DNA of 64,000 nucleotides from Rhodobacter sp. (GTDB lineage Bacteria; Pseudomonadota; Alphaproteobacteria; Rhodobacterales; Rhodobacteraceae), in contig JASJDP010000012.1 of assembly GCA_030065095.1 (NCBI GenBank), positions 62,001 to 126,000 of the forward strand, given 5' to 3'. Below are positions 56,366 to 64,000 of this stretch, piece by piece. The position numbers were made by a program, and so were the translations under genes. Under the pieces are notes generated by a model. The model had not been told where the DNA came from. It did no database searches and saw only the letters and a list, made by a program, of their open reading frames with translations. Every line of letters starts with the position of its first letter. Positions within the stretch are counted from its first letter, which is position 1.

Positions 56366-56806
56366 ATGCCGGGGTTCGATCTCGACGCGTTCCTGCCGTA
56401 TCAACTTGCCGTTTTGTCGGCCCGGGTCAGCCGGGATTTCTCGGCCCATTACCGTGAGCGATTCGGTATCGGTGTCGCCGAGTGGCGGGTGGTCGCCAAT
56501 CTCAGCCAGGTCGGAACGGCAAGCGTCGGGGACATCCATGACCGGGTCGACATGGACAAATCCAAAGTCAGCCGCGCAGCGTCGCGGCTGGAGGCCGCCG
56601 GTTACATCTCGAAGGCGCCGCATCCCACCGACGGCCGCCTGGTCGCGCTGACGCTGACCGACAAGGGCCGTGCGATGATCCGGGATCTCGCGCCTGTTGC
56701 GAAGCGGTTCGAGGCCGAGGTTCTCGCCGGTCTGGGTGATCAGGCGCCGGCGTTCCGGTCGGCGCTGCAATGCCTGCTCAAGGCGTCCGACGCAGTGGAG
56801 TCCTAG
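56366..56806 (+). CDS. MarR family transcriptional regulator (HmgR-like)
   Basis: 146 residues. Winged-helix MarR fold: VAEWRVVANL, DIHDRVDMDKSKVSRAASRLEAAGYI (recognition helix), HPTDGRLVALTLTDKG (wing). Divergent from hmgA with a palindrome between; it most likely represses the homogentisate operon and is relieved by a pathway compound, and the second repeat suggests self-control. ATG 56366 has GGAG 7 nt upstream; TTG 56351 is less likely. Confidence 0.88.
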   Translation: MPGFDLDAFLPYQLAVLSARVSRDFSAHYRERFGIGVAEWRVVANLSQVGTASVGDIHDRVDMDKSKVSRAASRLEAAGYISKAPHPTDGRLVALTLTDKGRAMIRDLAPVAKRFEAEVLAGLGDQAPAFRSALQCLLKASDAVES

Positions 56807-56925
56807 TCGGGACGTCTGAACCATTCATGCGACGAACCGGAAGTCGCCGTTGCTAAGTTCAACTTTCGCAATGAGTCAAGTTTTCGCCACCGCGAGGAGG
56901 CATTGCCGAAACCCCGACATCCGGC

Positions 56926-58968
56926 TTAGTCCAACCGAATTCGGCTTTGCGCTGCCAGCCCGTCGGCATCGATGACCGAAAGCGTGACAAAGCCGGGGTC
57001 TGCCAAATCCAGAAATGCCGCACGGTCATGGCTTTGGATCAGAACCGGGCCGCCATTGGCCAGCCACGTAAACGGCGGGCGGCCGTCGCGCACCTTCACT
57101 GCCAGACCGTCCGATCTGGCCTCGACACGCGCGCCGTCGGGTGGAAAGGCGATCTTCGGGGAACCGCGTGCATCGGAAAACACGGCATCCCGGGCGCGGA
57201 ACCGTTTCAAGGGCTGTGGCAGCTGGGCGTGTCCGACAATCAAGGTCCCCGGAGGTGGCGGCGGCAGCCGGTCGACCTCGGGCTTGAGGAGCGCGAAGGT
57301 CTCGAACAGGACCGGCGCGGCCAGCTCTCCGCCAAACGCCCCCGGCACGGGCGTGCCGTCCGGCCGGCCCATCCAGACACCGGCCACATGAGCCCCGTCG
57401 TACCCGATCGCCCAGGCATCGCGGTGCCCGTAGGACGTGCCGGTCTTGTAGGCAAGACCGATCCGGGCAAAGCCGTTCGGCGGCGCAAGGCCGGACAGAA
57501 TGTCACCGATCTGCCATGCAGCCTCGGGCGACAGGGTCGCGTGACGCGGCCCGTTCTTTTCGGCGCCGGACACGCTGTGCAAGTCCACCGGCTTCCCGCC
57601 ATTCGCAAAGCTGGCATAGAGCGTGACCAGCCCCTCGAGGCTGACACCTATGCCGCCAAGCGCAACCGCCAATCCCGGTGTGCCGCCCGGTAAACGGACC
57701 TCGGCCCCCGCCTTGCGCAGGTGTGCCATCAAACGTGCCGGACCCAACGCGTCGGTAAGCTCGACCACGGGAATATTCAACGACATCTGCAGGGCGTCCC
57801 GCACACGGACGGTGCCGCGGAAATCGCCATCGAAATTCTGTGGTGCATACGTACCGAACGAGATCGGCCGGTCGTCGACAAGCGTTTCGGGATGCGCCAA
57901 TCCCTGATCGAAGGCCAATCCATAGACCAATGGCTTAAGGGTCGATCCGGGCGACCGGATCGCCTGGGTCATGTCGACAAACCCGTCTCTTGCACCGTTC
58001 CTGTAGCCTGCCGATCCGACCGAGGCGCGAACCTCTCCGGTACGGTGGTCTGCCACCAGGATTGCAATCGACAGCCTTTGACCAGCCTCCCGTGCGGCGC
58101 GTTCGGCCAAACCTTCCAGCCGGGCCTGTAGCCCGGCGCCCAGATTCAGCCGATGCAACCGGCTGTCGGGATGGTTTGCGCGCAGGCGATCCGTCAAATG
58201 CGCCGCGAGCGCTGGAAAGGCCCGGCGCTTGGAAGGAATCGTCTCGGTCGCCGCTGCCGCCGCTGTGTCGGCATCGATCACGCCTGCCGCTTGCGTCCGG
58301 GCCAGAACCCGCCCACGTGCGGCATAGGCCCTGGCGGAAAACCGGTCGGGGCGCCGGCCCTCCGGCGATTGCGGCAAGGCGACGAGCAGCGCACCCTCCG
58401 CCGGCGTGAGGCGCCGCGGGGTCTTGCCGAAATAGGCAAGGGATGCGGCCCTGATCCCCTCGAGATTGCCGCCGAATGGCGCGCGGTTGAGATAAAGCGT
58501 CAGGATGTCTTGTTTGGAAAGCCGCCGCTCCAACGCCAGTGCCACCCGGACCTGCCGCAGCTTGGCCTGCCATTTACCGGTAGGCCCATCCTCCAGTAAC
58601 CGCGCCACCTGCATCGTCAGCGTGGATCCGCCCGACACGATCCTGCGGTGCCAGACAGCCTGCCCCAGGGCGCGGGCCATCGCCAGAACGTCAACGCCCG
58701 CGTGGCGATAGAACCGTTTATCTTCGAAGGCGATCAGCATCTCGATGTAACCGGGATCGACGGTATCCAGCGTTGCCGCCAACCGCCAACGCCCGTCGGC
58801 GACCGTAAAGGCACGCAGAAGCACCCCGTTCCGGTCTTGCATTTCGACCGATGTTTCGATCGCCAGAGGCGGCAATTCCGTCTCTGCGATCCAGGTGTCG
58901 AAACGGTCCCGCCCAAGCCCGGCCAGAAACAGGGCAAGGGCAACGGCGATCAGCGCATGACGGCTCAT
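56926..58968 (-). CDS. pbpC: Penicillin-binding protein 1C
   Basis: 680 residues. One N-terminal membrane anchor, GT51 glycosyltransferase (AFEDKRFYRHAGVD, GGSTLTMQVARLL), transpeptidase with SPGSTLKP (S-x-x-K), SLN (S-x-N) and YKTGTS (K-T-G), and a C-terminal BiPBP_C domain. ATG 58968 overlaps the alpha-2-macroglobulin gene by 4 nt (ATGA). This pair is common in Gram-negatives, thought to guard and repair the wall. Confidence 0.95.
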   Translation of the reverse strand: MSRHALIAVALALFLAGLGRDRFDTWIAETELPPLAIETSVEMQDRNGVLLRAFTVADGRWRLAATLDTVDPGYIEMLIAFEDKRFYRHAGVDVLAMARALGQAVWHRRIVSGGSTLTMQVARLLEDGPTGKWQAKLRQVRVALALERRLSKQDILTLYLNRAPFGGNLEGIRAASLAYFGKTPRRLTPAEGALLVALPQSPEGRRPDRFSARAYAARGRVLARTQAAGVIDADTAAAAATETIPSKRRAFPALAAHLTDRLRANHPDSRLHRLNLGAGLQARLEGLAERAAREAGQRLSIAILVADHRTGEVRASVGSAGYRNGARDGFVDMTQAIRSPGSTLKPLVYGLAFDQGLAHPETLVDDRPISFGTYAPQNFDGDFRGTVRVRDALQMSLNIPVVELTDALGPARLMAHLRKAGAEVRLPGGTPGLAVALGGIGVSLEGLVTLYASFANGGKPVDLHSVSGAEKNGPRHATLSPEAAWQIGDILSGLAPPNGFARIGLAYKTGTSYGHRDAWAIGYDGAHVAGVWMGRPDGTPVPGAFGGELAAPVLFETFALLKPEVDRLPPPPPGTLIVGHAQLPQPLKRFRARDAVFSDARGSPKIAFPPDGARVEARSDGLAVKVRDGRPPFTWLANGGPVLIQSHDRAAFLDLADPGFVTLSVIDADGLAAQSRIRLD

Positions 58969-61900
58969 TCGGCGATCGCGACCCGTCCCGTTTCGCTGAT
59001 CGCCCGGAACTGCGGCCGGTACATATCCTCGACACTGGCAGCCGGGTGATGGAAGTTCCCGGGCGACACGGCGCGGACGATGTACCCAAGGCGGAACTCC
59101 TTGTCCGACCGCCAGTCAACCGCAGCCAGGAACCGGTCCTGCCGGAATTCGGTGTGTCGCGTATCGGATTGCAGCGTCAGCCAGTCAAGCGCACGGACGT
59201 CACCACCCCGCATCAGGTTGGGATTGTCGATCTCGAATCCTGCGGGCAGCGGATCGTCGATTATCAGCCGAGCCTCGGATCTTGCAAATGGCTTCACCGT
59301 CAGAACGGCCACCAGCCGCGTACCCTGCGCCACCGTTTCCAGCGAAACAGGCTCGCCTTCCATGGTGAAGTAACGCCGCCCGATGGCATAACCGTTGCCG
59401 CCGGCCGGTTCCGGAACCTCGGGCACGCCGAAGGCCGTCAGCGTTATCGTCGAACCGGTGTCCCCGGTGTTCCGGATCGCAAGCGGGGCAAAGGCCGTGT
59501 CGTCCTCGACCACACGCACCAAGGGCCCGTCAAGCGGGCTGCCGTTCAGCGTCAGGTCGCCGAATGCCCGGTCATCCAGCATTGCGTGCGTCGCCAGCAA
59601 GGACCAAACCTGTTCCTGGGTCGACAGCGATCGGGTTCCTTCGACCGGTGCGATGCTGTCGAGCAGAACATCACGGTCAACCGCGCTGCTGCCTGCCTCG
59701 ACCGCAAGTGTCAGCACCGCCGCGCGGTCCCGCAGCCGCGTGCCATAATCCGCCCGCCAGATATGCGCCTCGGACGGTGCGGCCAGCCCCGACGCAATCT
59801 GTCGGGCCGCCTCGGCAAACATTCGGTCGGCGCGGGTCGGATCGCCATAGGCGGCCAGCGCCGCCCCCAGATGAGCTGCCGCAAGCGGCGTGGCGAAGGC
59901 CTCTCCCTTGACGTCGGCATAGTACCGCAGATCGCCAATCGCCGCCGCACCCTCGCGCGCCAGGACGTACAGGGCATAGGCAATCTCCTCGCCCCCCTCG
60001 TCGAAATCCGGGGCATAGTTCACACGATTCCGCAGATTGTCGAGCGCGGAGCGGAAGGCGATATCCGGCACGTCGAAGCCTTGCGAACGCGCCCGCGAGA
60101 GAAAGTCGGTAACATAGGCGTCGAGCCAGAAATCCCCCGATGACGCGCGCCACAGCCCGAAAGCGCCGTTCGGTGCCTGATTCGTCAGAATCCGCTCGAT
60201 CGCCTGGTCGATGCGGTTGGACAGCGTGTCCCGCTGTTCCAGTCCCATCGCCCGCGCCACCTCGTCGAGATAAAGCAGTGGCATGGCGCGGCTGGTGACC
60301 TGCTCGGTGCAGCCATAGGGATAGCGGTCAAGCGCTTCCAGAAGGCCAGGCGCGTCCAGCCGGGCGATGGGCCCGGCGGCCAGCGTGGCCGAGGCGGTGC
60401 CCGGAAGGAAGCCGGCGAAAACGTTGCTGTCAAAGCTGAACGTGTCGCCCGATGCGAGACTGAACCGGCTGGATCGTGCCGTGATCGGATCGTTGACTTC
60501 GACGGGGACGGTCAGCGTCTTGGTCAGGACCTTGCCGCCGGGCGAGTTCAACGTCACCTCGATCGTCTGAAGGCCCACCGCATCGGCCGTGATCGGAATG
60601 GACAGGACCTGTTTGCCGTTCTCCGCCAGATTCAATCCGGACGGCACCGCGCGGTTCAGGCTGATGCCCTGCGCCACGACATCCAGACCGATGCGCCCGG
60701 CAGGCCCGCTGGCATGCACGATTTCCAGAAGCAGCCTCGACTGGTCGCCGGGCGCCATGAACCGCGGCACGCTGGCGGTCACCACCACCGGATCGCGCAC
60801 CAGCACTTCGGCCTCTGCCTCGCCGACGGCGGTCTTCGACCATGCGACGGCCATCAGCCGGACGGTCCCATTGAACGACGGCAAGTCGAACTCGGTCCGC
60901 GCATAACCATCCGCGCCCACCTCGACGGGGCCCGAGAAATAGGCGACGAGTTCTTCGGTCGGCGGCGGTGCCTCCAGCCCGGCCTCGGGCGCGAAGTCGC
61001 CTCCGGACCGGATATTGCCCAACGAGCCGGTCATCCCGTCGATCAGCCGGCCATAAACGTCTCGCAGTCCCATGCCGAGCTTTCTTTGGCCGAAATAGTG
61101 ACCGCTCGGATCGGGCGACTTGAACGACGTGAGGTTCAGAATGCCGACATCGACCGCTGCGATCGTGGCGAACGCCGTTTCACCGGGCGCAATGCCATCG
61201 ACCTTGAGCGCCACCGGCAGCGGGCCGCGCGGTTCCACCTCGGCGGGGCTTTCAAAGCTTGCGGTCAGACGGTGTTCGCCCGGATCGACCGCAGCATGCG
61301 CCAGCCCCAGCGAGCGGGCCGGATTGCGGCCGGCATCGACGTCCATCGGCCGGATCACCGTGGCCGTCACGTAGGCGCCTGCGCCCCAGGCATCGGTCAC
61401 CGGCAAGTCGATCAGGTTCTCGCCCTCGGCGACATCCACCGCCTTCATGTCGATCAGGCGGTTCGAAACCACCGTCACCAGCGCCTTTCCGGGATAGCGT
61501 GGCACGACCCGAAGCCGCGCCGTGTCGCCGGGCGCATAGGCCTCGGCATCCAGCGACAGTTCCAGCATGTCCGGCGTGCTGGAGGCGTCCGCAGCGCCGT
61601 ACCAGCCCGCATAGAAATCCGTCGAAGCAGCGACGTAGTTACCGCCCGTCCGCTCGACGCGGATTTCATACCGGCCCCAATCGACCGGAGCAGTCACCGT
61701 TACCGGCACGTCGCCAAGCGTCGCTTTGCCGTCGGCGACGCGCGTTCGGGTGGTTATCGGTTCCCACTCCCAATTGCCGTCGTATTGATACCACTGATAC
61801 CGCGTCTCGACGCGGTTCACCGTCCAATGCACGCCCATTGCCATCGGCTGTTGTGCGGCATCCAGGGCGACAAGGCTGAACGAGGCATCGGTGTTCTCGG

Positions 61901-64000
61901 ACAGCGTGCCGTCGAAGTTGGGCTTGATCCCGATGACCGGAGTCGCGGGCGCGATCGGGTGGGTCAGCTTGCGTTCGACCGGGCGGCCTGACCCCTCGGA
62001 GACCCGGACTGCGATCACCGCTTCCATCGGACGGAAATGCGTCTCTAATGCTGGGAATTCGATGCCGAACTTGGCCTGCCCATCAGCGTCCGAGCGCAGG
62101 TCTCCTGACATGTACCAAACCTCGGGTTGAACGCTGTTGTCATACCGCCCGAATCTGTATCCCGGAAATGCGTCTAACGCTCTGGTCGCGCGCAGCAGCA
62201 CTTCGCCTTCGATCGGCAGGTCGCCGGCAGGCGCGCCAAAAAGATACTGCGCGTCGACCGTCAGCAAAGGCGCGTCGTCGGCGCGGATCACCCCGTCGGG
62301 CAGCGTCAGGTCGAAATCGATGCGTTCGGGCAGAAAATCTTCGACCAGCACCTTGGTCGAGGCAATCGCCGGGGCGTCGGGGTCGGCATGCACCTCCAGC
62401 CGCCAGGATCCGCGCGGAACCGTGCCGGAGGTTCGGAAGGCGAAGACGTGGCCACCGGCGGTACTGTCCTGAGATAGCTGTCTTGCATATTCCACCCCGT
62501 CGGGGCGGGTCAGGACCGCGACGATGGGCAGACCTTCAATCGCCTCCGCCTTGCCGTCCCGTGTCAGCACGGTGGCGTTGATCGTCTCACCGGCACGATA
62601 GGCGCCGCGATCCATCGTCAGAAAGGTGTCGATCGGTCCCGCCGGGTTGCGCCCCTCGACGCCACGGTCGGACAGGTCGAACTCCGGGTCGGTCAGCGAC
62701 AGGAACGTCAGGTCGCTGCCGGTCTTGGCCAGCACCATGGCCGGAGCGGCGCCCCCGGTGCCATTGATCAGGCCATGCGCGAACCGGGCATACCCCATGG
62801 CGTCGGTGCTTTCGGTGCCGAGGACGTCGTTGGACCGCGACAGCAGCGTGACCTCGACCCCTTCGGCGGCCGCCGCGGTCCCCAGATGCCGGGTGAACAC
62901 ATGCAGCCCATCCGCCCCCGCCATGGTCGCCAGTCCCAGGTCGCTGACGACGAACCACTGCGTCGCGGCGGGATTGTCGTAGGGATCGGCGCCGGGCACC
63001 TTGGCCTGCAGCGCATAGATGCCGGGTGCCAGGTCGCCGACAACCTCGGTCATCGGCAGTCGGGTTGTCACTTCGCGATTCAGTTCCTGCACTACATCGC
63101 CGGTACCCTCCCAGACCGTCGAGGCGATCTGGTCCCCGAACCGATCTTCTTCCCAGGGCGACAGTGGACGACCGAAAAAGCGGTCCTGAATCGCCCGCAG
63201 GATCGACCGGTCGCTGACCCGGCGCAGCAGCAGGTCCACCTCGGTGACGTTCACCGCCTGGACGGGGATGTTCACCTCGCCAGTGGCGGGCAGCACATAG
63301 GCACGGCCCGGAAACCGGACCGAGGGCGGCCGGTCGCGGACATAGAGGTTCAGTGTGACGTTCTTCGCTAGCTCCTCGCCCGCCGCGGCAGGCAGGCCTT
63401 CGCGGAACGTGACCCGATACCGCTCGCCATGCACAACGCCGCTGATACACAGCTGGCGCTGGTCCGCCTCGACCGCCAACTCCGCCTCCGGCACCCGCAC
63501 GAAGGGGGCATAATCCACACCCGCCTGGACCAGATCCTCGCTGAATTCGGCGCAGATTCGCGGCTGTGCCGAATCGTTATCGACGGTGTGTTCGACAATC
63601 CGAAACCCGTGTTTCGCGATGGCGCGGTCCAGCATCTCCTCGGTGTCGGCGCGCGGCGTGATCGCCTGAGCCAGCCGCAGTGTCGGGATCATGTCGCGCC
63701 CCCGGCCATTCGCCTCCAAAGCCTCGGCCAGGACGACCAGCGCATTGTGCCGTACCGGCCCGCTGTCCGCGCGCAGATATCCGTTTACCGAGGCCATCAG
63801 AGCGCGATAGCGGTAATCGCGGCGTTCTGACCGCTTGTCGGTCTGAATCGCCAATGCCAGCCGGGCGTATTCGGTCCAGTGGTCCGCCGCATCGCTGAGC
63901 ACGGTGGCTGCGCCGGTGAAGCGGTAGGCAGAGACTATATTGCCGTTTCCGCGAGCGTCGGCGGCAAAGCGCAGCAAGTCGGCCACCGCCCAGCTGTTCG
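58965..64000 (-). CDS. Bacterial alpha-2-macroglobulin, thioester type (N-terminus beyond window)
   Basis: About 1677 residues are visible, and the reading frame remains open to the right edge, so the start is outside. Many MG/beta-sandwich domains, the thioester motif GCTEQ encoded at 60300-60314 (Cys-x-Glu-Gln), then a helical TED ring and a C-terminal receptor-like domain. It traps proteases in the periplasm. It is the YfhM-class protein found with pbpC. The TTAGAGAC octamer occurs at 62041. Confidence 0.93.
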   Translation of the reverse strand, partial: NSWAVADLLRFAADARGNGNIVSAYRFTGAATVLSDAADHWTEYARLALAIQTDKRSERRDYRYRALMASVNGYLRADSGPVRHNALVVLAEALEANGRGRDMIPTLRLAQAITPRADTEEMLDRAIAKHGFRIVEHTVDNDSAQPRICAEFSEDLVQAGVDYAPFVRVPEAELAVEADQRQLCISGVVHGERYRVTFREGLPAAAGEELAKNVTLNLYVRDRPPSVRFPGRAYVLPATGEVNIPVQAVNVTEVDLLLRRVSDRSILRAIQDRFFGRPLSPWEEDRFGDQIASTVWEGTGDVVQELNREVTTRLPMTEVVGDLAPGIYALQAKVPGADPYDNPAATQWFVVSDLGLATMAGADGLHVFTRHLGTAAAAEGVEVTLLSRSNDVLGTESTDAMGYARFAHGLINGTGGAAPAMVLAKTGSDLTFLSLTDPEFDLSDRGVEGRNPAGPIDTFLTMDRGAYRAGETINATVLTRDGKAEAIEGLPIVAVLTRPDGVEYARQLSQDSTAGGHVFAFRTSGTVPRGSWRLEVHADPDAPAIASTKVLVEDFLPERIDFDLTLPDGVIRADDAPLLTVDAQYLFGAPAGDLPIEGEVLLRATRALDAFPGYRFGRYDNSVQPEVWYMSGDLRSDADGQAKFGIEFPALETHFRPMEAVIAVRVSEGSGRPVERKLTHPIAPATPVIGIKPNFDGTLSENTDASFSLVALDAAQQPMAMGVHWTVNRVETRYQWYQYDGNWEWEPITTRTRVADGKATLGDVPVTVTAPVDWGRYEIRVERTGGNYVAASTDFYAGWYGAADASSTPDMLELSLDAEAYAPGDTARLRVVPRYPGKALVTVVSNRLIDMKAVDVAEGENLIDLPVTDAWGAGAYVTATVIRPMDVDAGRNPARSLGLAHAAVDPGEHRLTASFESPAEVEPRGPLPVALKVDGIAPGETAFATIAAVDVGILNLTSFKSPDPSGHYFGQRKLGMGLRDVYGRLIDGMTGSLGNIRSGGDFAPEAGLEAPPPTEELVAYFSGPVEVGADGYARTEFDLPSFNGTVRLMAVAWSKTAVGEAEAEVLVRDPVVVTASVPRFMAPGDQSRLLLEIVHASGPAGRIGLDVVAQGISLNRAVPSGLNLAENGKQVLSIPITADAVGLQTIEVTLNSPGGKVLTKTLTVPVEVNDPITARSSRFSLASGDTFSFDSNVFAGFLPGTASATLAAGPIARLDAPGLLEALDRYPYGCTEQVTSRAMPLLYLDEVARAMGLEQRDTLSNRIDQAIERILTNQAPNGAFGLWRASSGDFWLDAYVTDFLSRARSQGFDVPDIAFRSALDNLRNRVNYAPDFDEGGEEIAYALYVLAREGAAAIGDLRYYADVKGEAFATPLAAAHLGAALAAYGDPTRADRMFAEAARQIASGLAAPSEAHIWRADYGTRLRDRAAVLTLAVEAGSSAVDRDVLLDSIAPVEGTRSLSTQEQVWSLLATHAMLDDRAFGDLTLNGSPLDGPLVRVVEDDTAFAPLAIRNTGDTGSTITLTAFGVPEVPEPAGGNGYAIGRRYFTMEGEPVSLETVAQGTRLVAVLTVKPFARSEARLIIDDPLPAGFEIDNPNLMRGGDVRALDWLTLQSDTRHTEFRQDRFLAAVDWRSDKEFRLGYIVRAVSPGNFHHPAASVEDMYRPQFRAISETGRVAIAE

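Noticed and set aside
58851-60143. 430-residue open frame on the plus strand opposite pbpC and the alpha-2-macroglobulin gene
   Set aside because: Low-complexity Arg/Gly/Gln-rich sequence without motifs, antisense to two clear genes.
1-64000. CRISPR arrays, insertion sequences, prophage, tRNA or rRNA genes
   Set aside because: No regular direct repeats, transposase motifs or terminal repeats, phage genes, or cloverleaf-like T-loop and anticodon patterns were seen in the intergenic regions.

Overview
The window is GC-rich, tightly packed chromosomal DNA from an alphaproteobacterium, most likely family Rhodobacteraceae (Roseobacter side). The evidence is the gene order parB-parA-rsmG-mnmG-mnmE-rho-hemJ / maf-aroE-coaE-dnaQ-secB, the tsaE-amgK-murU-addB-addA-trxA block, many 1 to 8 nt gene overlaps, and the serC leader followed by serC-serA. 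This assignment rests on gene order and protein sequence read by eye, not on a database search. I see no rRNA, tRNA, CRISPR array, insertion sequence or prophage.

Layout. 1-721 is the 5' part of a receiver-PP2C phosphatase gene, divergent from a small HPt protein (888-1223). 1232-8120 carries a thioesterase, argG, an acetyltransferase, a sulfotransferase/class IV aminotransferase pair, msrA and the malic enzyme gene maeB. 8256-15231 holds mutS, grpE/hrcA, rph, rdgB and hemW. 15228-26280 is an origin-type segment: parB, parA, rsmG, mnmG, mnmE, rho and hemJ all point left, a 402 bp AT-rich non-coding gap (22618-23019) follows, then maf, aroE, coaE and dnaQ point right and secB faces them. Two perfect 16 bp parS palindromes lie inside rsmG and across the mnmG start. 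I read the gap as the probable chromosomal replication origin.

26344-34853 is envelope and protein quality control: fxsA, a Tim44-domain protein, mltA, smr, an MFS transporter, an alpha/beta-hydrolase lipoprotein, hslV-hslU, an orphan capsule-transferase-like gene and trxA with a strong terminator. 34912-43392 is one leftward operon, tsaE-amgK-murU-addB-addA, joining tRNA modification, cell-wall sugar recycling and double-strand-break repair. 43462-50005 has an IalB-like secreted protein, a zinc-type (rhizobial) asparaginase, serB, serC, serA and a calcineurin-like phosphatase.

49990-56806 is a homogentisate catabolic island: hmgA, fahA, a VOC protein, a metallo-beta-lactamase-fold protein with an altered metal motif, three overlapping tiny membrane-protein genes, an FAD aromatic hydroxylase and a 64-residue partner resembling a coupling protein. 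A divergent MarR regulator has a perfect operator palindrome between it and hmgA. The window ends with pbpC and a large alpha-2-macroglobulin gene that runs off the right edge.

The less expected observations are the parS that doubles as the mnmG initiation region, the probable hydroxylase/coupling-protein pair feeding homogentisate, the nested small membrane genes, the sulfotransferase-aminotransferase pair, and a recurrent TTAGAGAC octamer that always encodes Leu-Glu-Thr with a rare TTA codon.
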